64,000 nt of DNA from Erythrobacteraceae bacterium. Lineage in GTDB: Bacteria; Pseudomonadota; Alphaproteobacteria; Sphingomonadales; Sphingomonadaceae. Below the pieces are notes generated by a model. That model was not told where the DNA came from, searched no databases, and was given only the letters and a program-made list of their open reading frames with translations. Below, piece by piece: positions 1 to 9,006 of the stretch (positions within the stretch are counted from its first letter, which is position 1; each line of letters opens with the position of its first letter). A program made the position numbers and the translations under genes. The DNA lies in NCBI GenBank assembly GCA_024642525.1, contig JAHEAX010000004.1:1675-65674 (forward strand), written 5' to 3'.

Positions 1-339
1 GGCACATTATGCCGCGTGGAACTGCAGGTTGGCATTGCCTATGGCAGCGATGTCGAACGGGCCAAGGCCATCCTGATGGAACTGATCGACCAGCAGCCCG
101 ACATTCTGGCGGACCCTGAACCTGCTGTCCTGCTCGACAATCTGGGCGACAGTTCGCTCGTGCTGCGGCTGCTTTCGTTCATCGACGATCTGGCCAAGGC
201 CCCCGCGATAAAATCTGCCTTGCTTACGCAAATCTACAAGCGCTTTGCCGAAGAAGGTATCGAGATACCATTCCCGCAGCAGGAAATAACGCTGAAAGAT
301 GCCTTCCGTATCGAAAACGTTGCCCAAAAGGCAGGCTAG
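1..339 (+). CDS. MscS-family mechanosensitive ion channel, C-terminal part (5' truncated by window edge)
   Basis: Reading frame 1 is open from the first base and ends at a TAG. The 112 visible residues match the cytoplasmic C-terminal domain of MscS-type channels: an RVELQVGIAYGSDVE start, the beta-rich middle, and a helix ending in a PFPQQEI stretch, the usual 'IPFPQ' signature of this family's tail. These channels open under membrane tension and release solutes during hypo-osmotic shock. The pore helices and start codon lie to the left of the window, so length and subfamily cannot be judged. An internal GTG at base 16 is not the start, because the frame stays open upstream with family-like residues. 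Confidence 0.8.
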   Translation, partial: GTLCRVELQVGIAYGSDVERAKAILMELIDQQPDILADPEPAVLLDNLGDSSLVLRLLSFIDDLAKAPAIKSALLTQIYKRFAEEGIEIPFPQQEITLKDAFRIENVAQKAG

Positions 340-345
340 GCAAAG

Positions 346-1839
346 CTAAACGCCTTCGGGCGCGCTTTCCGCAACGCCGTTCTTCCGGTCGGCCAGCTTG
401 CGGACATTCGCATCATGTTTTGCGCGGTCGATGCTGTAAGGCGCGATCATCAACAGCATACTGCACCACAGGGCCAGAATGCTCGGCACGTAATATGCGC
501 CCATTTTCCAGATTGCCTCATCCGACACTTGCGAAGCATCTGCCCCGGCCTGGAAATCGGCTGCTGCCAATATGAAAGATGCCGCGATCAGGCCAAAGCC
601 CTGCGTGCATTTCCGGCTGAAAATGGACGCAGAAGTGAACACTCCTTCCGAGCGCAGGCCGGTCTTCAGCTCGTGCTGCTCCACCACGTCTGCCACCATC
701 GATGCCACCAGCATCTGGAAGGTGATGATAAGACCAAGGTCGATGACATTGGCCAGAAAGACGAACCAGAAAACGAATTCGGTCCCATTGGGCGGCAACA
801 GGTCGAGCAGCCGCAGGATAATCGGCACTGGCGCGCCCAGGAACGCCACCGCCCCAATGATCATGGCCCCGCGTTTCTTGCCCAGCCTGCGCGTCGCAAT
901 CGGCGCAAGCACGAAAGCAATCCCTGCGGCCACGAAAACGCCGAGGACGAGCTGCCCGCGTTCGATTGAACCAAAGCCCCAGAAATAGGTCATGAAATAG
1001 AATGAAAGCCCCGCCGCAAGGCCCGTGGCGGCCGCCCCGAACAACGAAGCAACGAACAATTTGAAGAAATCACGTTCCCTGATCGCACCGTAGATTTCCT
1101 TGAACACCACCCCGATTGTGATCGCCCGTTTGGGCGGCGGCTGCATCAGATAGGGTATCCGCGAATGGGTGCCGATGGTTGAAACCAGAATGGCAATGAG
1201 AATGCCGCACGACCCCATGATGCCATAAAGGCGGTAGGCATCGCGGTTGAATTGCCCGTCCGAGATCGCCTCTGTCACAAAGGCAGGGAAGATGAAGAAG
1301 AACATCAGGACAGTCATCGAATTGCCGCCCACCCAGCCGAAGAAATACCGCCAGCCGATAAGCGAACTGCGCTGGTCATAATCCTGCGTCATGTCCGGGA
1401 CGAGAGCGGAACTGGGCGTTTCATACAGCGTGATAAACGTGCGGATCATCACCGCCATGAACAGCAGGAACCAGAACAGCTGCATTTGCGTCAAGCCCTC
1501 CGGCGGGTTCCACAGCAGGAAGAATGTCGCAGAAACAGGTATGGCAGACGCATACATGAAGGGATGGCGCCGCCCCCAGCGGGACCGCAGATTGTCAGAC
1601 CAATATCCCACCAGCGGATCCGATATGGCATCCGCGATCAGCGCAAGGGTAAGGGCCAAACCCACCAGCCGCGCATCCAGCCCGACGACCTGGCTGTAGA
1701 AAAGCAGCAGGAAATAGTCGAACCCGTTGTTCTTCAGGCCAAAGGCAACTGACCCAAAGCCAAAGGCAAACCTGGTCCACAAGGTCAGAGGCGGCTTCGA
1801 TAGACCGTCTGCGGCGGCAAACTCGGCTTGCTGGTTCAA
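346..1839 (-). CDS. GPH/MFS-type sugar:cation symporter (MelB/YicJ-like)
   Basis: This 497-residue protein has about twelve hydrophobic segments. Its N-terminal half holds the D-x-x-x-D-P-x-x-G-x-x-S-D signature (about residues 70-82) followed by GRRHP (89-93), typical of the glycoside-pentoside-hexuronide symporter family. Members import sugars or glycosides with H+ or Na+ across the inner membrane. The substrate cannot be told from sequence. The start is a TTG with GGGGA six bases upstream; the nearby ATG is out of frame. It stands alone, converging on the MscS gene with only a few bases between the two stops. No sugar-degradation gene is adjacent, so the pathway it feeds is unknown. Confidence 0.85.
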   Translation of the reverse strand: MNQQAEFAAADGLSKPPLTLWTRFAFGFGSVAFGLKNNGFDYFLLLFYSQVVGLDARLVGLALTLALIADAISDPLVGYWSDNLRSRWGRRHPFMYASAIPVSATFFLLWNPPEGLTQMQLFWFLLFMAVMIRTFITLYETPSSALVPDMTQDYDQRSSLIGWRYFFGWVGGNSMTVLMFFFIFPAFVTEAISDGQFNRDAYRLYGIMGSCGILIAILVSTIGTHSRIPYLMQPPPKRAITIGVVFKEIYGAIRERDFFKLFVASLFGAAATGLAAGLSFYFMTYFWGFGSIERGQLVLGVFVAAGIAFVLAPIATRRLGKKRGAMIIGAVAFLGAPVPIILRLLDLLPPNGTEFVFWFVFLANVIDLGLIITFQMLVASMVADVVEQHELKTGLRSEGVFTSASIFSRKCTQGFGLIAASFILAAADFQAGADASQVSDEAIWKMGAYYVPSILALWCSMLLMIAPYSIDRAKHDANVRKLADRKNGVAESAPEGV

Positions 1840-1987
1840 ATATCATCCCCCTCAGCCCCAATTCCTGCGCGAAATCCCCCTCCCCGGCCAGCAAAAACGC
1901 CCCGATAGCTTGGTCACACCTGCGCAACGCCCAGCCCGAGGGACTGAGAATGAGCGCAAACGGCAACAAATCTGTTGTAGGAAAATC

Positions 1988-2064
<77 letters not shown>

Positions 2065-2201
2065 ATTCAGGAGCGGGCCGCTTAGCAAAGGGCTCCGCTG
2101 CTTGGAAGCGTAATATGCCATTGCTGCCGATCAAACTTTTCACTCCCCCACCGCCCTCATTAGCAATTTGGCAAGTGAAGCTGGCTAGGACGGTAGTCAC
2201 T

Positions 2202-2609
2202 ATGAACGCCTATTCCTCAGATTTTCATGTGCCGGGCGCCCAGCCGACCGGCGATGCGCAATTTTCGCGCAGCCCTGAAACCACGCTCGGCCAGCAATGG
2301 GCGGCACTTGCCGATGCGGGAATGGCCGTGGCGGCGTTGGCTGGGGTGGACCTGCAAACAGACAAGGATGCCGGCCGCCTGGCAGCATTTCCCGGGCAGG
2401 TAGAAGCTGCCGGCGGTTGGAAAATGGAACTGGCGCGCAATGGCATCGTGGACCTTTGTGCGTTCATGCAGCCCGGGCTTTCAGCCCTGCTGGCAGCAGG
2501 CGCGCGGGGCCAGGATGCGCAACCTGCGGCGATGACGCTGTGGCATGAATTCAGCAAGGCGCGCGATGCCTTGCTGGCCCTAGTTCCGCAGCCCGAAGAC
2601 GCCGCCTGA
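2202..2609 (+). CDS. conserved-looking hypothetical protein, 135 aa
   Basis: I do not recognise a family. The protein is soluble and helix-prone, rich in Ala and Gly, with no signal peptide or membrane segment. It has two Trp-containing helical stretches (QQWAALADAGMAVAALAG and MTLWHEFSKARDALLAL). The frame is open further upstream, through the tRNA, so the ATG at 2202 just outside the tRNA is taken as the start. It precedes mmcB by about 90 bases on the same strand and could be co-transcribed with it. Confidence 0.6.
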   Translation: MNAYSSDFHVPGAQPTGDAQFSRSPETTLGQQWAALADAGMAVAALAGVDLQTDKDAGRLAAFPGQVEAAGGWKMELARNGIVDLCAFMQPGLSALLAAGARGQDAQPAAMTLWHEFSKARDALLALVPQPEDAA

Positions 2610-2703
2610 TTTCACGGCGCATTGGCCGCTCCAACTATCGCAAAGCATCGCCGTCTGCGATTCGCTGGCTTGACGAAGTTCTCTCTATGTTCCAAGTGTG
2701 GGC

Positions 2704-3222
2704 ATGGCTATCGTATCCCCAATCGCACCGCTGGACAGCGCATCTGAAAAGGCCTTGCTGCATGGTGCGCAGGCTGTATCGCGCGGCATTTGCCGCCTGT
2801 TTGCCCGTAACGATATCTGGTGCCTCGGGGAAATGCCGCTGCGCAATGGCCGGCGTGCAGACCTGATGGGAATCGACCCCAAGGGGCGGATCGTCATCGT
2901 TGAAATAAAGGTCAGCCGGGCTGATCTGCTGGGCGATGAAAAATGGCCCGACTACCTCGATTTCTGCGACAGGTTCTATTGGGGCCTGCCCCCCGAACTG
3001 GACCGTAGCACGCTCGAAAACGAAGATTATCGGCCTGATTTCTGTGGGGTGATTGTTGCTGACAGCTACGATGCTGAAATCGTCCGCCCCGCCCCGTCCC
3101 ACCCGCTGGCCGCCGCGCGCCGCAAGGTGGAGGTTGAACGGTTGGCACGCACGGCATTGCGCCGCCAGCTGGTCGGGATGGACCCGGACTGTGCGCCATG
3201 GGGCGCGCGCGACCAGGCGTGA
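2704..3222 (+). CDS. mmcB: MmcB-family DNA repair protein
   Basis: The 172-residue protein has the layout of the MmcB family (PF06319), which has a PD-(D/E)xK nuclease-like core. Visible signatures are GRRADLMGID, a strand VIVEIKVSRADL (the ExK motif), then DEKWPDYLDFCDRFYW and a valine-rich strand FCGVIVAD. In Caulobacter, MmcB is a damage-induced repair factor acting outside the SOS regulon; that role is carried over by homology. An upstream GTG at 2698 is an alternative start two residues longer. No clear Shine-Dalgarno decides between them. Confidence 0.82.
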   Translation: MAIVSPIAPLDSASEKALLHGAQAVSRGICRLFARNDIWCLGEMPLRNGRRADLMGIDPKGRIVIVEIKVSRADLLGDEKWPDYLDFCDRFYWGLPPELDRSTLENEDYRPDFCGVIVADSYDAEIVRPAPSHPLAAARRKVEVERLARTALRRQLVGMDPDCAPWGARDQA

Positions 3223-3283
3223 CGCTGTGGTAGAGTGCCTGTTGATTGGGCTTCACTGATTAGGACTGTTTCAGCCGCGCCCC

Positions 3284-4042
3284 ATGCGCCATAATGGGCG
3301 CGTGACTTTCGCAATCATCCTTTCTGCCATTGCAATGACCGTGATTGTTGCCCTGCGTTATCTTGCCACCAGCGGAATTTTCGCCTGGGCGACATCGCGG
3401 GTTCGGCCCGGCCATTATGACGGGCTTGGCCCGCAAATTCGCAAGGAAATCTACTGGTCGCTGCTGTCGGCTGCCATCTACGGCATTCCAGCAGGGATAG
3501 TGGCATGGGGGTGGGACAGCCGCGGCTGGACAATGATCTACACTGACTGGGCGCAATATCCGATCTGGTATTTGCCCTTGTCCCTGTTTGTATATCTGTT
3601 TGCACATGACACCTGGTTTTACTGGACCCACCGCTGGATGCACCGGCCGCGCATCTTCCGCGCAGCCCATGCCGTGCACCATGCCAGCCGCCCACCCACC
3701 GCCTGGGCCGCGATGAGTTTCCACCCGCTGGAAGCGCTGACGGGCGCCTTCTTCATCCCGGCATTGGTCTTCATCATCCCCATTCACGTGGCCATGCTGG
3801 GGGCGGTGCTGGCCATCATGACCGTGATGGGCGTGACCAATCACATGGGCTGGGAAATGTTTCCGCGGACTTTTGTTCATTCGCGATTCGGGAATTGGCT
3901 GATAAGTGCCAGCCATCATCAGCGTCATCACGAGCAATATTCATGCAATTACGGCCTCTATTTTCGTTTCTGGGATCGCCTGTGCGGTACGGACAGGGGG
4001 CTGTCAGACGCTTTCGCAAAGCAGGCACCATCGCAGCGCTGA
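3284..4042 (+). CDS. sterol desaturase / fatty acid hydroxylase-family membrane enzyme
   Basis: This integral membrane protein of up to 252 residues has the three histidine clusters of the fatty acid hydroxylase superfamily (PF04116): HDTWFYWTHRWMH, HAVHH and SASHHQRHHEQY. These ligate a di-iron centre that hydroxylates or desaturates lipid chains. Four or so membrane segments surround them. The final motif is followed by YGLYFRFWDRLCGT, also typical. In sphingomonads some relatives act on carotenoids or sphingolipids, but the substrate is unknown here. A GTG at 3302 is an alternative start. The 3' end overlaps the next gene by 100 bases in another frame. Confidence 0.85.
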   Translation: MRHNGRVTFAIILSAIAMTVIVALRYLATSGIFAWATSRVRPGHYDGLGPQIRKEIYWSLLSAAIYGIPAGIVAWGWDSRGWTMIYTDWAQYPIWYLPLSLFVYLFAHDTWFYWTHRWMHRPRIFRAAHAVHHASRPPTAWAAMSFHPLEALTGAFFIPALVFIIPIHVAMLGAVLAIMTVMGVTNHMGWEMFPRTFVHSRFGNWLISASHHQRHHEQYSCNYGLYFRFWDRLCGTDRGLSDAFAKQAPSQR

Positions 4043-4488
4043 CGGGCGCAGTAACGGGCGCAGCAGCGCTGGCGACTACGCCCGCACCGGCGGCGCAGCC
4101 ATCTGCCCGCCCAACCAGCGACATCACCATCACGGTAACTGGCCTGCGTTCCAGCGAAGGGGTCGTGCGCGCCTGCATCACGTCCAACCCTGACCAGTTC
4201 CCCAAATGCAGGGGCGATGCCGCCAGCATCAGCATCGTGAAGCCAGCGGCTGCAACGGTGACGCTGACGTTCCACGACATAAAGGCAGGCCGATATGCCG
4301 TGGCCTTGCTGCATGACGAGAACAACAACGGAAAGGCGGACCGCGCGTTCATGATGATGCCGAAGGAAGGTTTCGGTTTTTCGCGTGACGCCAAGGTCAA
4401 AATGGGGCCGCCCAAGTTCGACGAAGCTGCTTTCGACGTCACCGGCGGTGCAATGAAGCAAACCATCCGCATGCGGTACATGCTGTAA
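3943..4488 (+). CDS. DUF2141 domain periplasmic protein
   Basis: From the ATG at 3943 the protein has a basic N-terminus, a hydrophobic stretch with AATTPAPAAQ (likely signal peptide cleavage), then a beta-rich domain. The segments ITVTGLRSSEGVVRACI, YAVALLHDENNNGKADRAF and PKEGFGFSRDAK are diagnostic of DUF2141 (PF09912). The DENNNGK stretch looks like a calcium-binding loop. The function of the family is not known. The start lies inside the hydroxylase gene, and such a long overlap suggests transcriptional and perhaps translational coupling. A later start (for example the MGPP-less internal methionines) would lose the signal peptide. Confidence 0.8.
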   Translation: MQLRPLFSFLGSPVRYGQGAVRRFRKAGTIAALTGAVTGAAALATTPAPAAQPSARPTSDITITVTGLRSSEGVVRACITSNPDQFPKCRGDAASISIVKPAAATVTLTFHDIKAGRYAVALLHDENNNGKADRAFMMMPKEGFGFSRDAKVKMGPPKFDEAAFDVTGGAMKQTIRMRYML

Positions 4489-4565
4489 TCGCCATCGCCC
4501 AAGTCGCTGCCAACCTTGCAATCTGCGGGCTGTGCTGGCGCTGCGACGTCACCTGTGACGCCAGA

Positions 4566-4619
4566 ATGTCGCGCCACCTTTATGGCGCAACTTAACATTA
4601 TGTTTACCATGTCGCGCCA
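4566..4619. repeat. 11-bp direct repeat plus hairpin in the leader of the PAS gene
   Basis: ATGTCGCGCCA occurs at 4566-4576 and again at 4609-4619, 43 bases apart. Between them GCGCCA (4571-4576) pairs with TGGCGC (4583-4588). The pair lies 40-95 bases before the start codon at 4661, where promoter or leader signals would be expected. Confidence 0.5.
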
Positions 4620-4660
4620 GAAGGTTCCTTGAAACACGGGTCAAGGGGGCTTTGACAGCC

Positions 4661-6499
4661 ATGGATACGCTTCGCGGAAACTTCGGTGAGACCGGCTATG
4701 ATGACGGTCAGGACGATTGGCAGCGAGAATGGGACAGCGGCGAAGACGATACCGGTCTTCAGGTGCCGCCGGCCGCAATCGGTACCGACGAACGCCGGAT
4801 GCAGGTGCGCGCCTATAACCATTGGGCCAGCCTGCTGGACGACCGCAATTTCCCTTCTATCGAGGACCTGAGCCCCGAAAACCTGCCGGATTTCGGGCCT
4901 TACAGCGTACTTCTGGACTTCACTTCGGGTGTAGAAAACCCCGCCATTCGCTATCTGGGTGACCAGCTGGCTGAGGAATGCGGCACGCATGACGAAATCG
5001 GCGCCTTGTCCGATATTCCCAGTCGTTCGCTGCTGACCCGAATCACTGACCATTACATGCAGATCCTCGCGAATCAGGCGCCGATCGGATTCGAGGCTGA
5101 ATTCGTGAACCAGCGCGGCGCGACGATTCTCTATCGTGGCATTCTGCTGCCGTTTTCGAGCGACGATGAAGGCATCGACTTTATTTATGGCGTCATCAAC
5201 TGGAAGGAAATGGCCGACCAGATGACCACGGATGAACTGCTGCTCGAAATCGACCAGGCACTGGAAGCAGAAGACGAAGATGAAGACGAACCGGAAGCGC
5301 GCGAGCCCGATCCGGTGACCGAATGGGCCGATGGCCCCTCATCCGAGCTGCCCGCCATCGCAAATGAGCCTGTAAGCGAGAGCGAAGACGAGGAAGCCAC
5401 ACCTTCCAACGTGCTCGACCTTGGCGGCATGTATGAAGACGAGGACGAGGAAGATGGCATCGAAGCCGGTGCCTTCCCGATGCCGAACTTCGGCTTCTCT
5501 GGCAATTTCAAGGTTGTCGACCCTGCCGACGAAGAAGAATTCGACGAGGATGAAACGGGCGAATTCGAAGACGATTCAGCAGAAATCGGCTTTGCCAGCA
5601 TGATCCCGACCTTCGGCAAGACCGCCAAGACGCCGATCGATCTTGATGCACTGGCCCGCAAGGCCGTGCAGGATGAAACCTACGACGAAGAAACACAGCC
5701 CGCCTATGATGACGGCGCTTCCACCGAAGTCGGCGAAGACAGCGACATTGGCGGCTATTCGGAAGAAATGGACGAATACGAAGAAGAAGAAACCTTCGTC
5801 GCACAAGTGCCGCAGCCTGCATTCACGCCTGCGCTGGCGCATGACGATCTGGACATTTCCATCCTGGAAGAATCGGGTCTCGACAGCGGGCTGGACGAAG
5901 GCCTGTATGATTGCCTGGCCGCAGCGCGCGAACTGGCCCATGCCGCCCGCAGCTGTGAAGATCGGAGCCGCTCGGCCCTGTATGCCGCAGTTGGCCGTGC
6001 CTATGATTTCAGCATCGTTGCACAGGAAGAACAGGAAGATTTCGACGAGCTCGTCGCCGAAAACGGCCTGACCGTGCAGGACCGCGCGCCGATGACGCCG
6101 GTTGTGAAGCTGGTCTTCGGCGCAGATTATGACAAAACCCGCCTGACCGAATATGCCGCGGTGCTGACACACGCCCACCGCATGGGTGTCGAACGCGGCG
6201 CGCTTGCGGGCTTCCTGATGAAAGCCGAAGGCGGTCTCAAGGGTGTGGTGCAGGCAGAACGCCGCCTGCGCCGTGAAGAAAATTCGGAAAATGCCGAAGA
6301 AGTTGAAGGCCCGCAGGAAAAGCTTGCCCGCAAGCTGCGCGCGATCGAGCCGATCAGCTTCGATGATATAGGCAGCGATGGGGCTGAATTCGGCCTCGTG
6401 ATGATCCGCCGACTGCCCACTGGTGAAGTGGTTGTGCTGGGCGAAATCACCGACGATGTTCCCATGGTGGAGCGCGCCGGGCGCAAGCTGGTTGGCTGA
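4661..6499 (+). CDS. PAS-domain protein with long acidic linker and unknown C-terminal domain
   Basis: The 612-residue protein has three parts. Residues about 35-190 contain a fold like PAS_5 (PF07310), including RAYNHWASLLDDRNFPSIEDL and YRGILLPFSSDDEGIDFIYGVINW. Residues about 190-410 are strongly acidic and low-complexity, with many Glu/Asp runs interrupted by a few hydrophobic patches. Residues about 420-612 form a helical domain (CLAAARELAHAARSCEDRSR; YAAVLTHAHRMGVERGAL; KAEGGLKGVVQAERRLRRE) that I do not recognise, then a short beta-rich end. There is no kinase, cyclase or methyl-accepting domain. The ATG at 4661 is preferred to the TTG at 4652 because AAGGGGG lies 11 bases ahead. A terminator follows, so it is probably monocistronic. 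Confidence 0.75.
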   Translation: MDTLRGNFGETGYDDGQDDWQREWDSGEDDTGLQVPPAAIGTDERRMQVRAYNHWASLLDDRNFPSIEDLSPENLPDFGPYSVLLDFTSGVENPAIRYLGDQLAEECGTHDEIGALSDIPSRSLLTRITDHYMQILANQAPIGFEAEFVNQRGATILYRGILLPFSSDDEGIDFIYGVINWKEMADQMTTDELLLEIDQALEAEDEDEDEPEAREPDPVTEWADGPSSELPAIANEPVSESEDEEATPSNVLDLGGMYEDEDEEDGIEAGAFPMPNFGFSGNFKVVDPADEEEFDEDETGEFEDDSAEIGFASMIPTFGKTAKTPIDLDALARKAVQDETYDEETQPAYDDGASTEVGEDSDIGGYSEEMDEYEEEETFVAQVPQPAFTPALAHDDLDISILEESGLDSGLDEGLYDCLAAARELAHAARSCEDRSRSALYAAVGRAYDFSIVAQEEQEDFDELVAENGLTVQDRAPMTPVVKLVFGADYDKTRLTEYAAVLTHAHRMGVERGALAGFLMKAEGGLKGVVQAERRLRREENSENAEEVEGPQEKLARKLRAIEPISFDDIGSDGAEFGLVMIRRLPTGEVVVLGEITDDVPMVERAGRKLVG

Positions 6500-6525
6500 A
6501 AACCAGCACCTGTTACTGATCAATC

Positions 6526-6555
6526 AGGGGCCGGATCACATCCGGCCCCTTTTTT
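6526..6555 (+). terminator. rho-independent terminator
   Basis: An 11-bp perfect stem (AGGGGCCGGAT / ATCCGGCCCCT) with a three-base loop is followed by a run of six T. It sits 27 bases after the PAS gene stop. Confidence 0.95.
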
Positions 6556-6650
6556 GTGCGCTTTCCCTTTGGCTTACAGGCAGCTACGCCCTGTCCTGAG
6601 ATATCCTGCGCCTGTCCGGCCCTGCCGGACGCACAGATCATGGGGGCGAA

Positions 6651-7628
6651 ATGGCACGGACAAAGAGGATGGGCTGGATGGGTTGGACAGTGCTGGGCAT
6701 CGTGCTGGTGGCTGGGCTGGCCTATGCAGCGCTGCAATATTCTATCGGCAGCAACGGGCCAAAAGTGCTCGATAATGTTGACCGGCTGACCGGCGGATTG
6801 CGCGACGTGGTGCTGGTTCACAACCAGTCGCTGGGCACAGCAAACGCCCAGAAACTGGCAGTTTATCAGCCCGACCTGGGCCTCAAGAACACCCAGTCAG
6901 ACTTGCCGGTTTTCCTGTTTGTGCATGGCGGCGGATGGCGCAGCGGAGACCCTGCCGATTACGGTTTCGTGGCACGCGGTGTCGCGCCCGAAGGCTTTGT
7001 CGTGGTGCTGGCCGGATACAGGCTGGGCGCAGAAGGGGTTTTCCCGGCCATGCTGGAAGATACTGCCAAGGCCATTGCCTGGACCAAGGGCAATATCGCG
7101 CGTTTCGGCGGTGACCCTGATTCCATAATCATCGCGGGCCATTCTGCCGGTGCCTATAATGTCGCCATGGTCGGGCTTGATCCGCAATGGCTGGGCAATG
7201 AAGGCATGTCGCCATCTGACCTTGCAGGGGTCGTGGGCCTGTCCGGACCTTATGATTTCTATCCCTTCGATACTGAATCGAGCAAGCTGGCCTTTGGCGG
7301 CGCTGCCGACCCCGAAGGCACCCAGCCGGTCAATTTCGCGCGCGAAGACGCGCCGCCCATGCTGTTGATTCAAGGCGAAAAAGACACGGTGGTAAAGCCG
7401 CGCAACACCAACGCGCTGGCCGCTGCCCTTGCCGCTGTCGGGGCCAAGGCGGAAAAGGCAATGTTCCCCGAAATGGACCATAATGGCCCCATTCTGGCAC
7501 TGGCCAGCCCGTGGCGAAAGAACCGCGAGATGATCAATATCATCGACCGCTTCGCAAAGTTCTCGTTGCGCAACCGGGCGGCGGCCAGAGTGGAAGCTTC
7601 AGTTCCGGTTCAGGCCGAAACACGCTAG
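6651..7628 (+). CDS. alpha/beta hydrolase (BD-FAE / carboxylesterase type), membrane-anchored
   Basis: The 325-residue protein begins with a basic N-terminus and one hydrophobic segment (about residues 9-30), giving an anchored or exported enzyme. The hydrolase core shows the oxyanion motif FVHGGGW, the nucleophile elbow GHSAGA, an Asp region LLIQGEKDTVV and a His in MDHNGP, completing a Ser-Asp-His triad. This pattern fits the esterase/acetyl-esterase branch that deacylates small esters. The substrate is not predictable. The gene ends about 10 bases before the M48 peptidase gene on the same strand, so the two may share a transcript. Confidence 0.85.
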   Translation: MARTKRMGWMGWTVLGIVLVAGLAYAALQYSIGSNGPKVLDNVDRLTGGLRDVVLVHNQSLGTANAQKLAVYQPDLGLKNTQSDLPVFLFVHGGGWRSGDPADYGFVARGVAPEGFVVVLAGYRLGAEGVFPAMLEDTAKAIAWTKGNIARFGGDPDSIIIAGHSAGAYNVAMVGLDPQWLGNEGMSPSDLAGVVGLSGPYDFYPFDTESSKLAFGGAADPEGTQPVNFAREDAPPMLLIQGEKDTVVKPRNTNALAAALAAVGAKAEKAMFPEMDHNGPILALASPWRKNREMINIIDRFAKFSLRNRAAARVEASVPVQAETR

Positions 7629-7638
7629 CACGCAGTCG

Positions 7639-8994
7639 ATGCGCATTATTGCCCATATTCTGGCCTTCCTTGCCGCGATGTCGCTGGTTGCGCAGCCCGC
7701 GGCCGCGCAATCCATCCTCCGCGATGCCGAAACAGAGGCTCTGCTGCAGGAAATGGCTGCCCCGCTGGTGGATGCCGCCGGGCTGAAGCCGGGCAATGTC
7801 GATATCGTGCTGGTCAACGACCCGTCGATCAACGCTTTTGTGGCGGGCGGACAAGTCGTCTATATTCACAGCGGCCTTATCGATGCCGCTGACACTGCCA
7901 ATGAAGTGCAGGGCGTGATCGCGCACGAATTGGGCCATATCACCGGCGGCCATATCATCAGGAGCAGCCAGGGCATTGGCGCTGCGACCAATATTTCCAT
8001 CCTTTCCCTGCTGCTGGGCGTGGCGGCGGCTGTCGCAGGCGCAGGCGATGCTGCAATGGGCGTAATTATGGCCGGCCAGCAGGCCGCATTGGGCAAATTC
8101 CTCGCCTTTACCCGTGTACAGGAATCTTCCGCCGATGCGGCGGGCGCGCAATATCTGTCCGCCGCCGGTATTTCGGGCCGCGGATCGCTCGCCTTCTTCA
8201 AGAAATTGCAGAACCAGGAATTCCGCTATGGCTACAGCCAGAGCGACGATGCAGCCTTTGGCCGCACCCACCCGCTTTCGGGCGACCGGATTGCCCGCCT
8301 GCGCGAAGATTACACCGTCGATCCTGCATGGGATGCGCCCGACGATCCGGTGATGCAGCGGCGGTTTGAACGGGTGAAGGCAAAGCTGTTCGGCTATCTG
8401 TCCGAACCTGCCCGCACCCTGCAGCAATTCCCCGAAAGCCGCACCGATGTGCCGGCCCGCTATGCCCGCGCATATGCCTATCACAAGAACGCGCTGGTCG
8501 ATCAGGCGCTGGCGGAAACGAAGGCACTGCTGGCGATGGACCCGCAGGACCCCTATTTCCTCGAGCTGGAGGGCCAGGTTCTGCTGGAATCGGGCAAGCC
8601 CGATGAAGCGCTGGCACCGCTGCGTGAAGCGACCGACCTTACAAATTCCAGCCCGCTGATCGCTTCGGTGTTCGGCCATGCGCTGATCGCCACCGAAGAT
8701 GCGAGCCATTTCGAGGAGGCGGAAAAAGTGCTGCGCGCCGCAGTGGCGCGTGACCGTTATAATCCCTTTGCCTGGTATCAGCTGGGCGTTGTCTATGCGG
8801 CCAAGGGCGATTTGCCCCGCGCGCGGCTGGCCAGCGCCGAACAACAGGTGATGACGCGGCGCTATGCCGAGGCAATCCGAAGCGCGCAGGCCGCAGAAGC
8901 AGGCCTTCCGACAGGCACGCCTGACTGGATAAGGGCGCAGGATATCGGTCTGCAGGCACGTGCAGAGCTTGAAAGGGAGCAGAAGCGCAAGTAG
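7639..8994 (+). CDS. M48-family zinc metalloprotease with TPR tail (BepA-like)
   Basis: The 451-residue protein starts with a signal peptide (cleavage near AAAQ, residue 24). The catalytic motif HELGH is at 96-100, followed by GGH, and the likely third zinc ligand is Glu162 in QESSADAAG. The C-terminal 200 residues are alpha-helical with TPR-like repeats. This is the architecture of BepA (YfgC), a periplasmic protease and chaperone that checks outer-membrane protein and LptD assembly. Two further periplasmic genes follow on the same strand, separated by 12 bases and then by a 4-base overlap, suggesting one operon for envelope protein quality control. Confidence 0.9.
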   Translation: MRIIAHILAFLAAMSLVAQPAAAQSILRDAETEALLQEMAAPLVDAAGLKPGNVDIVLVNDPSINAFVAGGQVVYIHSGLIDAADTANEVQGVIAHELGHITGGHIIRSSQGIGAATNISILSLLLGVAAAVAGAGDAAMGVIMAGQQAALGKFLAFTRVQESSADAAGAQYLSAAGISGRGSLAFFKKLQNQEFRYGYSQSDDAAFGRTHPLSGDRIARLREDYTVDPAWDAPDDPVMQRRFERVKAKLFGYLSEPARTLQQFPESRTDVPARYARAYAYHKNALVDQALAETKALLAMDPQDPYFLELEGQVLLESGKPDEALAPLREATDLTNSSPLIASVFGHALIATEDASHFEEAEKVLRAAVARDRYNPFAWYQLGVVYAAKGDLPRARLASAEQQVMTRRYAEAIRSAQAAEAGLPTGTPDWIRAQDIGLQARAELEREQKRK

Positions 8995-9006
8995 CGCAGC
9001 AGCAAC

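Noticed and set aside
3895-4042. Fusion of the hydroxylase and DUF2141 proteins
   Set aside because: The frames differ and each protein has its own complete ends; only the coding regions overlap.
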